From NCBI RefSeq assembly GCF_021018745.1, contig NZ_CP063845.1, positions 2,418,001 to 2,482,000 on the forward strand: DNA of 64,000 nt. Reading direction: 5' to 3'. This document shows positions 37,093 through 46,162 of this stretch, in pieces. Source of the DNA: Gloeobacter morelensis MG652769 (GTDB taxonomy: Bacteria > Cyanobacteriota > Cyanobacteriia > Gloeobacterales > Gloeobacteraceae). The notes under the pieces were generated by a model. The model ran no database searches. It had not been told where the DNA came from and saw only the letters and a list, made by a program, of their open reading frames with translations. A program made the translations under genes and the position numbers. How positions within the stretch are numbered: position 1 is the stretch's first letter; each line of letters begins with the position of its first letter.

Positions 37093-37690
37093 CCTGCGGT
37101 TCGACGCCGATAATGCGGGCGCTGCGGGCATCCACGAGCACCGTCGAGCGGTCGAAGGCGACGGCGTAGGCGAGAATCGCCAACTCCTCCGAGCGGGCGT
37201 AAACCACCAACCGTGTGCGCGCCTGTTCCTTCTGCGAGTGCAGGGCGGCGCGGGCGACGCGCTCGGCTTCCTCGCGCTCAATGCCCGGACGGGTGTCCAG
37301 TTGCAAATTGGGCCGCAAGTCGTTGATGAGCGTCTTGAGCCGGCCGTTGGAAACACTCACAATCAGCGAGGAACCAAAGACTTCGAGTCCCTCATAGGTC
37401 TGCTGAAATTGATAAATTTCGCTGTTGTCGATAAACGACAGCCGGGTGAAACGCAACCCCGTCAGCGCCTCGGGATCCAAAAACAAGGCGCGGTATTTAT
37501 CGATTGTCGTGCGGAGCATCTCGGGGGTCTGCGCCGGACCGAGGTCGCCCGAGATGCGCTTCAGCTCACCGCTCGCATCGTCGAAGTGCACCTGGACCAT
37601 CGCCATGGCAGAAGCCGCCTGCACCGGCAGCAGGACAGGCATCAGCAGTACAGACACCAGCAGGCCTTGCCAAAGGACGCTTATCCGCAT
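37076..37690 (-). CDS. secreted FTP/PepSY-like protein (protease propeptide without protease)
   Basis: 204 residues with a signal peptide ([19 protein letters not shown]). The middle resembles the fungalysin/thermolysin propeptide (FTP) region: [21 protein letters not shown] followed by [20 protein letters not shown] PepSY-like region follows ([14 protein letters not shown]). In M4/M36 proteases these domains fold and inhibit the enzyme, but no catalytic domain follows here and there is no HExxH. It could act as a free inhibitor or chaperone. The assignment rests on pattern only. Confidence 0.55.
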   Translation of the reverse strand: MRISVLWQGLLVSVLLMPVLLPVQAASAMAMVQVHFDDASGELKRISGDLGPAQTPEMLRTTIDKYRALFLDPEALTGLRFTRLSFIDNSEIYQFQQTYEGLEVFGSSLIVSVSNGRLKTLINDLRPNLQLDTRPGIEREEAERVARAALHSQKEQARTRLVVYARSEELAILAYAVAFDRSTVLVDARSARIIGVEPQVSSPA

Positions 37691-37861
37691 CGCCGCCCTG
37701 CTCCTTGCAATTGCCTCACCCCGAACTTTTTCATACTAAAGCAACTGTCGCTGTGTGCAAGTGTAGCCAGAGGAACATTTTGCCGTCTGCACGTTGATCC
37801 GCGGTGAAGAATCGGTGACAATGGTAACAAGAAGTTAACTTTCGTTTAAACCCGTACCGGC

Positions 37862-39550
37862 GTGAGCAGCACCCACCTCGCAAGCATTCAGGATCTGCGC
37901 AGCTACGATCCCCAACTCATAGGCGCCTACTACCGCAGACGTCCGCTGGTGATTTTACGCCGTGCCCTCGCTGTGGGCTTTGCCTTTTTGATCTTTGGTT
38001 TGCAGCTTTGGGGGGACAAGCTGAGCGGCTCCATCGAGCGCAACCGGCGCAAGCGAGCGTCGCAACTGCGGCAGTTGCTCACCGACCTCGGTCCCGGCAG
38101 CATCAAGGTGGGCCAGGCGCTCTCGACGCGGCCGGATCTGCTGCCCAAGGACTACATGGAGGAGATGACCCGGCTGCAGGATCAGCTGCCGCCTTTCGAT
38201 AACGCGGTTGCCTTCGAGTACATCAAAAGCGAACTGGGCCGCCCCGCCCAAGAAGTCTTCGCCCGCATCGACCCGACGCCGGTGGCCGCCGCCTCGCTGG
38301 GACAGGTGTACCGTGCCCAACTGCACACCGGCGAAAAGGTGGCCGTCAAAGTGCAGCGCCCCGACCTGGTGGGCAAGCTCACCCTCGACCTGACCCTGTT
38401 GCGCTGGTTTTGCGCGCGCTTCGCAGGCTGGCTGCCGTTGAATTTGGGCCACGACCTGGCGAGCATCGTCGATGAATTCGGCAACAAGCTTTTTGAGGAA
38501 ATCGATTACGAAAACGAAGCGACCAACGCCGAGCGCTTCGCCTGCTACTTCGAGAGCGACCCGACCGTTTATGTACCCAGGATCTACCGCGACTACAGCA
38601 GCCGCAAAGTGCTCACCCTGGAGTGGATTGACGGCATCAAGCTCACCGATGTCGCCGCAGTCAAAGCCGCCGGACTCGATATCGAATCGCTGGTGCGTAT
38701 CGGCGTCGAGGCAGGCCTCAAGCAGCTGTTGGAGTACGGATTTTTTCATGCCGACCCGCACCCGGGCAACCTGTTTGCGATGCGCGACGGCCGCATGGCC
38801 TACATCGACTTCGGGATGATGGACCAGCTTTCGGAGGAAACCAAAGAAAACCTGGTCGATTCGCTGGTGCACTTGATTAACCGCGAGTACAGGGCGCTTG
38901 CCCACGATTACGTCAAACTGGGCTTTCTTGCCCCCGGCACCGACGTGGCTCCGATCGTGCCCGCCCTGGAATCGGTTCTGGGGGACATCATCGGCCAGAA
39001 GGTCCAGGATTTTAACTTCAAGACGATCACCGATCGTTTTTCGGACCTGGTGTACGAGTACCCCTTCCGGGTGCCCGCCAAGTTCGCGCTCATCATCCGT
39101 TCGCTGATCACCCAGGAAGGAATCGCCCTCTCGCTGACCCCCGATTTTAAGATTATCCAGGTGGCTTACCCTTACGTGGCCCGCCGCCTGCTCACCGGCG
39201 AATCGCCCCGGCTGCGCCAGCGTCTGCTGGATATTCTTTTTAAAGACGGCCGTTTCCAGTGGCACCGCCTCGAAAACCTCATCCAGATTGCAGGCACCGG
39301 CGGCAGTTTCGATCTGCTGCCTGCGGCTCAATACGGTCTTGAATCGCTGTTTTCCAAGGACGGGGCCTTTATCCGCGAGCGATTGGTCCTGGCCCTCACC
39401 GAGGGCGACCGCCTGCACACCCATGAACTGGGGCGTCTCTGGAATCTGGTCCGCCCGGCCATCCAACCGCGCAAGTTCGTCGATCAGGCCCTGGACCGCC
39501 TGCGCGAGCGCCTTACCCCCCCGGCCGCCCAGCCCGTCCTGCGCAGCTAA
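37862..39550 (+). CDS. ABC1/UbiB-family atypical kinase
   Basis: 562 residues from GTG 37862. It has an ABC1 N-terminal KxGQ region (SIKVGQALSTRPDLLP), the Ala-rich nucleotide loop (AAASLGQVYRA), VAVKVQRP with the catalytic Lys, HADPHPGNLF and the metal-binding YIDFGMM. UbiB-like kinases act in quinone and isoprenoid lipid metabolism and, in phototrophs, in plastoquinone or pigment homeostasis. A weak hydrophobic segment lies near residue 40. Substrate unknown. Confidence 0.92.
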   Translation: MSSTHLASIQDLRSYDPQLIGAYYRRRPLVILRRALAVGFAFLIFGLQLWGDKLSGSIERNRRKRASQLRQLLTDLGPGSIKVGQALSTRPDLLPKDYMEEMTRLQDQLPPFDNAVAFEYIKSELGRPAQEVFARIDPTPVAAASLGQVYRAQLHTGEKVAVKVQRPDLVGKLTLDLTLLRWFCARFAGWLPLNLGHDLASIVDEFGNKLFEEIDYENEATNAERFACYFESDPTVYVPRIYRDYSSRKVLTLEWIDGIKLTDVAAVKAAGLDIESLVRIGVEAGLKQLLEYGFFHADPHPGNLFAMRDGRMAYIDFGMMDQLSEETKENLVDSLVHLINREYRALAHDYVKLGFLAPGTDVAPIVPALESVLGDIIGQKVQDFNFKTITDRFSDLVYEYPFRVPAKFALIIRSLITQEGIALSLTPDFKIIQVAYPYVARRLLTGESPRLRQRLLDILFKDGRFQWHRLENLIQIAGTGGSFDLLPAAQYGLESLFSKDGAFIRERLVLALTEGDRLHTHELGRLWNLVRPAIQPRKFVDQALDRLRERLTPPAAQPVLRS

Positions 39551-39821
39551 TACCGCGGGATTGTCCACCGCCCAGGGAGCGTCTTCTGCAGCCAGGATAG
39601 TTGTCATAGTTTCTATCATGTGAACCGCAAACAATTTTGCTGGTTTTCTTCGCGACCGGTGAGGGTGTTGCTGCCGTCTATCTACCGCAAGGCAGACTCC
39701 GAGCGGCCTGCAATAGACTAAAAATCTTTCAGTTTCTAGAGCCCATTTTGCTTCGCCTCCAGCTCAATAGAGATGGAGTGGAGTAACAGCTGCTCAAGAC
39801 CGTGACACCAGGGGGAAAGCG

Positions 39822-41906
39822 ATGGCAGGCCCGCAGGAGCAACCATGCCACGACACAACCGCTGAAGCCTCAAGCGACGAGGAAAGCATCGGTCTGTCGG
39901 AGTGTCTGCGTCTGCTCATCGACGATATCGAGGATTACACGATCTTGACTCTCGATGGAGAAGGCCTGATCGTCGGCTGCAGCGCCGGGGCCGAGCGCTT
40001 GTGCGCAGGGACTCCCCTTGGTCGGCACTTCAGCTGTCTGTATCCGCGCGAGGAGGGCGAGCGGGGACGGCCCGCGCAGGACCTCGAAGAAGCGCGCCTC
40101 CAGGGCCGCATCGCGCTGACGGGTTGGCGAGTGCGGCCCGACGGTAGCCGCTTCTGGGCCGAGGTGGTGCTCAGCGCCCTGCGCAATCCCAGTGGACAGG
40201 TGTCCGGCTACGCCATGGTCACCCACGATGTGACCGCAGGCCGGCTCGTCGAGGAGCGGCTGGCTGGTCTCGAGCAGGAGCGAGAGCGCCTCGAACAACT
40301 GCTCAGCGGCGGCGCTGCCGACCTGCCGACGCTGACAGCCGTCGCTCAACTCACCAACAACGCCGTGGTGATTACCGATGTCGAGCGCCGGGTCGTCTGG
40401 GTGAACGCAGGATTCACCGCCCTGACGGGCTTTACCCTCGATGAAGTCCGCGGTCACAACCCGGGGGCGCTGCTGCAAGGACCACAGACCGACCCGGCGA
40501 CGGTAATGTACATGCGCGAGCGCCTCCAAAGAGGCGAGGGTTATACCGTCGAGATTCTCAACTACAGCAAAACCGGCGATCAGTACTGGCTTGCGATCGA
40601 GGTCCAGCCGGTGCGCGATGGGACAGGCAAGCTCACCCACTTTATTGCGGTCCAGAGAGATGTCACCGAGCAGCGGCGCGCCGGGCAGGAGCGTCAGGCG
40701 TTGCTCGAGCGCGAGCAGCGCGCCCGCGAGCTGGCCGAGCAGAACAACCGCCTCAAAGACGAGTTTCTGGCCACCTTGAGCCACGAGTTGCGCACACCGC
40801 TCAACGGCATCCTCGGATTTGCCGGGTTGTTGCGCCGGGGTCGCCTCGACACCGAGACCGCCCGGCTCGCCGCCGTCGAGATTATCGAGCGCAACGCCCT
40901 GGCCCAGGCCCAGCTCATCGAAGACCTGCTTGACATGTCGAGCATCGCTGCGGGCACCTTCAACCTTGATGTCCAGCCGGTTGAGATGGCTGAGGTGGTC
41001 TCGACGGCCATAGCCGGCCAGCGCACGGCCGCCGAGGCCAAACGCATCCGTCTTGATCTGAGGCTCGATCCGAGTGCGGGACTGGTGTCGGGCGATCGCA
41101 GGCGTCTGCTGCAGGCAGTAGCCAACTTGCTCTCGAACGCTGTCAAATTTACACCACCCGATGGCCGCATCGCAGTGTCGATGCGCTGCGTCGCCAACGC
41201 CGTTGAAATCGCCGTGGCCGATACCGGTATCGGCATCGGCCCCGAATTTTTGCCCTACGTCTTCGAGCGCTTTCGCCAGGCGGACGGCAGCAGCACCCGC
41301 CTGCACGGCGGACTGGGGTTGGGCCTGTCGCTGGTGCGCCATATCGTCGAGATCCATGGCGGCTCCGTTCAGGTCCAGAGCGCCGGTCAGAGCCAGGGGG
41401 CAACCTTCACCGTGCGCCTGCCGCTGATGCCGGTGCGCATTGGCAAAATCGAATCGCCGCGCGATGCTGCCGAAGCGTTCTCCACCGAGGGGTTGCCCCC
41501 GGAGGCGGCCGACTGGCTTGCGGGCTTGCGCGTGCTGGTGGTGGACAACGACCTCCAGTCCCGCCGGGCCATTCAGCAAGTGCTCCATGGCTGCAAGGCC
41601 GAAGTGGTGACGGCCGATTCGGCGGGTACGGCCCTCGGACTGCTCGAACGGCTCAGGCCGGATGTACTGATCGTCGATCTGGGCGTGGGCGGCACGGAAG
41701 GTTACGCGCTGCTTGAAGCGTTGCCCGCCCAAAATCAGATGCTGCCGGTGCTCGCGGTCACCGCCTGCGCTACTGCCAGGGACCGGGCGCGCGCTTTTTT
41801 AAGCGGGATCGATGCCTTGTTGAACAAGCCCGCCGAGCCTATCGAACTGGCGGCCCTGGTTGCAAATCTGGGGCGCCGCTCGGAGCGCTATCGGGCCACC
41901 ATTTAG
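39822..41906 (+). CDS. hybrid PAS-PAS histidine kinase with C-terminal receiver
   Basis: 694 residues, apparently soluble. PAS 1 lies at about 35-140. PAS 2 at about 175-290 carries LTGFTLDEVRGHNPGALLQG, a LOV-like stretch in which the flavin-binding NCRFLQ Cys is absent. The kinase core has His321 in FLATLSHELRTPLNG, the N-box NLLSNAVKF, and DTGIGIG and GLGLGLS. A receiver-like domain at about 565-690 has VLVVDNDLQS and LIVDLG. Phosphate is probably relayed internally to the receiver. No output domain follows, and the next gene is a channel/RCK protein. The signal is unknown. Confidence 0.9.
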   Translation: MAGPQEQPCHDTTAEASSDEESIGLSECLRLLIDDIEDYTILTLDGEGLIVGCSAGAERLCAGTPLGRHFSCLYPREEGERGRPAQDLEEARLQGRIALTGWRVRPDGSRFWAEVVLSALRNPSGQVSGYAMVTHDVTAGRLVEERLAGLEQERERLEQLLSGGAADLPTLTAVAQLTNNAVVITDVERRVVWVNAGFTALTGFTLDEVRGHNPGALLQGPQTDPATVMYMRERLQRGEGYTVEILNYSKTGDQYWLAIEVQPVRDGTGKLTHFIAVQRDVTEQRRAGQERQALLEREQRARELAEQNNRLKDEFLATLSHELRTPLNGILGFAGLLRRGRLDTETARLAAVEIIERNALAQAQLIEDLLDMSSIAAGTFNLDVQPVEMAEVVSTAIAGQRTAAEAKRIRLDLRLDPSAGLVSGDRRRLLQAVANLLSNAVKFTPPDGRIAVSMRCVANAVEIAVADTGIGIGPEFLPYVFERFRQADGSSTRLHGGLGLGLSLVRHIVEIHGGSVQVQSAGQSQGATFTVRLPLMPVRIGKIESPRDAAEAFSTEGLPPEAADWLAGLRVLVVDNDLQSRRAIQQVLHGCKAEVVTADSAGTALGLLERLRPDVLIVDLGVGGTEGYALLEALPAQNQMLPVLAVTACATARDRARAFLSGIDALLNKPAEPIELAALVANLGRRSERYRATI

Positions 41907-41966
41907 CAGTTCTTGCTTACCCGCTCGCTGCTAGGCTGGAGCGGTCACCCCCGACGGCACCGGGCG

Positions 41967-44000
41967 ATGAGTGGACGGGCGGACGACAATCGCCACTATC
42001 ACGACGATCCCCCCGTGTTGGATCGGTTTTTGGTTTGCGGCCTGGGCAGCTTTGGGCAGCAGTGCGCGGCGGCCTTCCAAGATTTTGGCGTGCGGGTCGT
42101 GGCTATCGATCGTGCCGCGCCGGGATCTTGGGAAGTGCCCGGATTGCCGGAGGCTTTCGAAGCACTGGTCGTAGGTGATTGTCTGCAGCCGACGGTGCTT
42201 GAGAAGGCCGGCATCCACCGCTGCCGCAGCGTGCTGTTGGTGACCAGCGACGAGAAAGTCAACATTGAAGCAGCTTTCGCAGCCCGCAGGCTCAACCCCC
42301 GCGTACGCCTGGTACTGCGCTCGGGTAAGCAAAACCTCAACGCGCTATTGGCGGAGCGTCTGGGTAATTTTGCCGCCTTCGAAGCCAACCAGTTGCCGGC
42401 ACCGGCCTTTGCCCTCGCGGCAATGGACGACGGCACGGCGGGACTATTCTCCCTTGACGGCCAGCTGTTGCGGGTGGTGCGCCGTCCCTACCGGCCCGCC
42501 GAGCCGTACTGGGCCGGATACCGCTATGTCCATCAGCTCAACAGCCGCCTGCGGCGGGTCCTCGATTATGGGTCAACTCCCAACTTTTACGACTGGGATC
42601 CGCAGGCAATGCTCGAAGCCGAAAAAATGGTCACCTGCGTCGAGGTGGCGGAGGCGGAAGGCCTGGATTTTCGCTCGATGGCCGCGGCGAGGCGCCTGGA
42701 AGTGACGTTCGGTGTGGTGGTCCGCAAGCTCAAAACTGCCGCCGAGAAACTGTGGCGCTCGGAGCGGCGGCAGGCCGCCAGAGTCGCGTTGGTCAGCGTC
42801 CTGACGGTCCTGGTACTGCTCGCTTTGGGATCGGGGCTTTTCTGGCTGGCAGACCCGGCGATTGGCCCCGAAAACAGCTTCTACACCACAGCCATCCTGC
42901 TGTTGGGCGGCTACGGCGATCTGTTTGGTGAAATTCAACCCAAAGAAGTATTTCCCTGGTGGCTGCGCCTCTTTAGCCTCCTGCTCACCCTGGCCGGGGC
43001 CGCCTTTGTGGGGGTGCTCTACGCGCTGATTACCCAGAGCTTGTTGGTCTCGCGCTTTCAATTTGCCTCCCGCCGCCCCGCCGCTCCCCGGCGCGATCAC
43101 ATCGTCGTCATCGGCCTGGGGGCCATCGGCCGCCGCATCGCCCGCTATCTGCTCGAATTGGGACAACCCGTGGTCGGTGTGGACGGCGATGGCCTCGATG
43201 CCGCGGACCTGCCCCAGCTGCCGGTGGTGGTGGGCGAGCCGATGGCGGTGCTGGCTGAATTGGGCCTGGAGAGCGCCCGCAGCGTTGTAGTCGCCACCGA
43301 AGACGAACTGGTCAATCTCGAAGTGGGACTGATGGCCCAGGAGCACAACCCGGGGGCGGGGCTGGTGCTGGGCACCTCCGACCCACGCTTCAGCGCCAAC
43401 CTCAGCGAACTGTTGCCGGGAGCAAAGATCCTAAATGCTTACAATCTTGCCGCCGAGGCATTCGTAGGTGCGGCCTTCGGCGAAAAGGTGCTCGATTTAT
43501 TCCGGTTGGGCGAGCAGACGGTGCTGGTGACCGAATACCGCATCGAAACAGGTGACACACTGGCGGGCCAGATCCTTTCGCGGATTACCTTCGGCTACGA
43601 CGTTGTGGCGCTGTTGCACCAGAAACCGGCGCAACCGGCGGAATTGATGCCGCCTTTTGACGCCCGCCTCGACCCGGGCGACCGGCTGGTGGTCCTTGCC
43701 AGCCTCGAAGCCCTCAGGCGCATCGAACAGGGCGATCCCCACCCGGCCACCTGGTGTGTCTCGGCAAACCCACCTCGCGCCGAGGACATCCGGCGCGAGG
43801 CGACCTACATGCTGGTGCGCATCTGCGGCTGCAGCATCCCGGAGGCCACCCACTGGCTGGAGGTGCTTCCGGGTCCGTTACCCTGCCCCCTTTACCGCCA
43901 CCAGGCCCACCGCCTGGCGCGCGAATTGGAGCGCGTCGGTATGCATGCCCGTGTTCTGAGCGACCCTGGCGTGTCCAACACCGGCATCATTCCTGAATAA
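41967..44000 (+). CDS. potassium-channel-like protein with two RCK (TrkA-N) domains around one pore
   Basis: 677 residues from ATG 41967. The first RCK/TrkA-N Rossmann domain starts at FLVCGLGSFGQQ (about residue 25). A pore module follows, with TM1 (VALVSVLTVLVLLALGSGLF, about 272-292), a pore loop containing GGYGD (about 314-318) and TM2 (LFSLLLTLAGAAFVGVLYAL). The second RCK starts at IVVIGLGAIGRRIA (about 380). Typical 2TM channels have T(V)GYGD, with RCK only after TM2. Here an RCK precedes the pore and the filter reads LGGYGD. It probably gates K+ or a related cation by ligand binding. Confidence 0.82.
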   Translation: MSGRADDNRHYHDDPPVLDRFLVCGLGSFGQQCAAAFQDFGVRVVAIDRAAPGSWEVPGLPEAFEALVVGDCLQPTVLEKAGIHRCRSVLLVTSDEKVNIEAAFAARRLNPRVRLVLRSGKQNLNALLAERLGNFAAFEANQLPAPAFALAAMDDGTAGLFSLDGQLLRVVRRPYRPAEPYWAGYRYVHQLNSRLRRVLDYGSTPNFYDWDPQAMLEAEKMVTCVEVAEAEGLDFRSMAAARRLEVTFGVVVRKLKTAAEKLWRSERRQAARVALVSVLTVLVLLALGSGLFWLADPAIGPENSFYTTAILLLGGYGDLFGEIQPKEVFPWWLRLFSLLLTLAGAAFVGVLYALITQSLLVSRFQFASRRPAAPRRDHIVVIGLGAIGRRIARYLLELGQPVVGVDGDGLDAADLPQLPVVVGEPMAVLAELGLESARSVVVATEDELVNLEVGLMAQEHNPGAGLVLGTSDPRFSANLSELLPGAKILNAYNLAAEAFVGAAFGEKVLDLFRLGEQTVLVTEYRIETGDTLAGQILSRITFGYDVVALLHQKPAQPAELMPPFDARLDPGDRLVVLASLEALRRIEQGDPHPATWCVSANPPRAEDIRREATYMLVRICGCSIPEATHWLEVLPGPLPCPLYRHQAHRLARELERVGMHARVLSDPGVSNTGIIPE

Positions 44001-44004
44001 CAAG

Positions 44005-44030
44005 CGGCCAGAAGCAAAATCTCCTGGCCG
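44005..44030. terminator. stem-loop between convergent channel and terC genes
   Basis: CGGCCAG at 44005-44011 pairs with CTGGCCG at 44024-44030 across a 12-nt loop, in the 49-nt gap between the two stop codons. There is no T-run, so it is a weak candidate for a shared terminator. Confidence 0.35.
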
Positions 44031-44049
44031 TATAGCAATCTGCACGCGC

Positions 44050-45012
44050 CTACTCGCGCCGGGGAAGCGCCAGTTCGCGCTCCTGCCGCTCGCGCTCCTT
44101 GTCGAGCAGGCGGGCGCGCACGATCGAAGCGACAACCGCAACAGCCAGCACGCTCACGATCACCAACAGCGAGACGGCGATCGGGATTTTGAAGATGTCG
44201 ATGAGCAGCATCTTGGTGCCGACAAAAGTCAGAATGACCGACAGCGCCAGCTTCAAGTAGTGGAACTTGCCCACCACACCGGCCAGCACGAAGTACAGCG
44301 AGCGCAGACCGAGGATGGCGAACACGTTCGAGGTGTAGACGATAAACGGATCGGTTGTGACTGCAAAGATGGCCGGGATCGAGTCGACCGCGAAGATAAG
44401 ATCGGTAGTCTCCACCAGCAGCAGCACCAGAAACAGCGGAGTGGCCACCCACTGGCCCGCTCTACGAATAAAAAAGCGATCTTCGACGTAGTTGTCGGTG
44501 ACCGGGATCAGACGGCGCACCCACTTGAGCAAAGGATTCTGGGTGATGTCCTTTTCTTCTTTTTCAGGAAAGGCCATCTTGATGCCGGTGAACACCAAAA
44601 ACGCCCCAAAGATGTAGATGATCCAGTGAAACTCCTTCAGCAGCGCCGCCCCAACAAAAATCAAGATGCCGCGCATCACCAGCGCCCCCAGCACCCCCCA
44701 AAAGAGCACCCGATGCTGATAGATGGCCGGTACGCTGAAGGCCGAAAAGATGAGCACGAACACAAAGATATTGTCGACGCTCAGCGACTTTTCGATGAGG
44801 TACCCGGTAAAGAATTCGAGCGCCGGCTCCGGTCCCATCCAGTAATAAAGACCGACGTTGAAGACCATCGCCAGAGCGACCCAGACGCCGCTCCAGGTGA
44901 GAGCCTCCTTAAAAGAAACCGCGTGGGATTTGCGGTGAAACACCCCCAAGTCGAGGGCGAGCATCGCCAGCACAAAAGCGTTGAAACCAATCCAGATCCA
45001 CAAAGAATCCAC
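44050..45012 (-). CDS. TerC-family membrane protein (probable Mn2+ exporter/homeostasis)
   Basis: 320 residues from GTG 45012, chosen because GGAGG lies 5 nt upstream; GTG 45018 is possible. About eight membrane spans are seen. The TerC signatures are LIEKSLSVDNIFVF and VETTDLIFAVDSIPAIFAVT, with conserved acidic residues in the membrane. TerC proteins next to yybP-ykoY riboswitches (such as Alx and MeeF/Y types) take part in Mn2+ export. The leader here contains that riboswitch, which supports a manganese role over tellurite resistance. Confidence 0.92.
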   Translation of the reverse strand: MDSLWIWIGFNAFVLAMLALDLGVFHRKSHAVSFKEALTWSGVWVALAMVFNVGLYYWMGPEPALEFFTGYLIEKSLSVDNIFVFVLIFSAFSVPAIYQHRVLFWGVLGALVMRGILIFVGAALLKEFHWIIYIFGAFLVFTGIKMAFPEKEEKDITQNPLLKWVRRLIPVTDNYVEDRFFIRRAGQWVATPLFLVLLLVETTDLIFAVDSIPAIFAVTTDPFIVYTSNVFAILGLRSLYFVLAGVVGKFHYLKLALSVILTFVGTKMLLIDIFKIPIAVSLLVIVSVLAVAVVASIVRARLLDKERERQERELALPRRE

Positions 45013-45051
45013 ATTCACCTCCAGTAGTGACCGCAGGTATCGAATCTGACA

Positions 45052-45184
45052 GGCAGACCCACGGCAGTTTTTGTCGTGGTGGTCTCGCCAATCGTGCCTC
45101 GGCACTTGCAATCGACCGGAAGCAAACGCTTCGGGTTGACGACCGACTGCCCCGCTAGCGCGGGCGGCTACTCCCCAGCCATCT
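45052..45184 (-). ncRNA. yybP-ykoY manganese riboswitch upstream of terC
   Basis: Read on the minus strand, the leader holds the class hallmarks in order. GGGGAGTAG (45176-45168) comes first, then a GC stem-loop (CCCGCGCTAGCGGGG). GTCAAC (45140-45135), GGCGAGACC (45089-45081) and the closing GCCGTGGGTCTGCC (45065-45052) follow. These match the yybP-ykoY aptamer, which binds Mn2+. The gene start follows after about 40 nt without an obvious intrinsic terminator, so control may be at translation initiation. Confidence 0.88.
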
Positions 45185-45262
45185 CCAAGGTATCAAAAGT
45201 CTATTGACTAAGTTAAATGTTTTGAGCTCATTTGCATCAAAACATTCTATGGTTCCCCCAGC

Positions 45263-45628
45263 TCAAGGGGAAGTATGCCAGGGAGGCGGCAGGGGCGACC
45301 ACTCCGGGAAGGAACGCTTGGGATGCTTGGCACGGTAGAGCATGTCGGTGACCGGCTTGCCCTCGATGAGGTGCCGGCGGACAACCAGCGGTATTTCCTC
45401 AGGCCGCACCCGGTCGTACCAGATCTGCTGGCCGGTGGCGGTCTGTACCACCAGCAGCATCGGACCGTTGCCGCACTGGCTGAGGCATCCGGTGGCCTGC
45501 AACTCCACCCGGGCGCTCAACCCGCAGCGGGCCAGTTCGCTCTGGAGTTCGGCGAGCACGGTGGAACTGCCGTCGCGACGGCAGGTGCGATTCTGGCAGG
45601 CAAATATCTGGACGGGAGCAGGCAACAT
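45263..45628 (-). CDS. thioredoxin-like 2Fe-2S ferredoxin
   Basis: 121 residues. Four cysteines fit the thioredoxin-like ferredoxin pattern: Cys11 and Cys16 in FACQNRTCRRDG, and Cys48 and Cys52 in ATGCLSQCGNGPML. VVQTATGQQIWYDRV and the acidic region VRPEEIP follow, as in the cyanobacterial (2Fe-2S) ferredoxin family. It is likely a small electron carrier or Fe-S sensor in the cytoplasm. The partner is unknown. It lies downstream of a small membrane-protein gene on the same strand. Confidence 0.8.
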   Translation of the reverse strand: MLPAPVQIFACQNRTCRRDGSSTVLAELQSELARCGLSARVELQATGCLSQCGNGPMLLVVQTATGQQIWYDRVRPEEIPLVVRRHLIEGKPVTDMLYRAKHPKRSFPEWSPLPPPWHTSP

Positions 45629-45670
45629 GGCGCGGCCCTGGCGGCCAGTCCAATGTAACCTCCTGGCACC

Positions 45671-45979
45671 CTACAGCTTCGGCAAATACGCGGGAGTTTG
45701 GCGCACGAGTTTGCCGTCGCGGTAGAAGAAGTGCGCGTTGCCGATGCGGTAGCGGGCAAAGGTACCGCGCGGCGTAACCACGTATTCGGGATCGCGCAGG
45801 CCGCTATCGCGCTCGGGAGGAGCGACCACCTGGCTTTGCGGGGCCACAGCGAGCGGTGCGGGGGGCAATTTCACCGGCTGCAAAAACAAGGTTTGGTAAA
45901 TCCAGATGGCGATGGCCAGCAAAAAGAAAATCGTCCACTGCGTGAGGTAATGGGTCAGCTTCACCAGCTTGAGGTGCAT
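45671..45979 (-). CDS. small single-span membrane protein
   Basis: 102 residues from ATG 45979. One membrane helix (WTIFFLLAIAIWIYQTLFL) lies near the N-terminus. A Pro/Ala/Val-rich linker follows, then a soluble tail with YVVTPRGTFARYRIGNAHFFY. The N-terminus is cytoplasmic by charge and the tail would lie outside. No family was recognised. It lies 42 nt upstream of the ferredoxin-like gene and may be cotranscribed with it. Confidence 0.6.
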   Translation of the reverse strand: MHLKLVKLTHYLTQWTIFFLLAIAIWIYQTLFLQPVKLPPAPLAVAPQSQVVAPPERDSGLRDPEYVVTPRGTFARYRIGNAHFFYRDGKLVRQTPAYLPKL

Positions 45980-46162
45980 CACAATTCTCCAGAAGGGCAA
46001 CAGCCAAACGGCACCGTCGAGGCGGCGCGGGGTAGCAATCTTGGTTGGGCGTCACATCGAAGGCCGCTAGCCGTAACGCCCAAAAAATACTAAGGTGGTT
46101 ACATAAGCATGGTAAACGCTCGACTCGTAACCGTCAACCTAATTTTACCACGTTACTTGTGA

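Noticed and set aside
37955-41732. Very long minus-strand frames (559 and 620 codons) opposite the ABC1 kinase and the hybrid kinase
   Set aside because: They are shadows of strongly conserved genes on the plus strand, low in recognisable motifs, and have no promoter or ribosome site.
45190-45262. Small gene or tRNA downstream of the ferredoxin-like gene's neighbour
   Set aside because: AT-rich promoter-like DNA before the riboswitch; no frame or cloverleaf.
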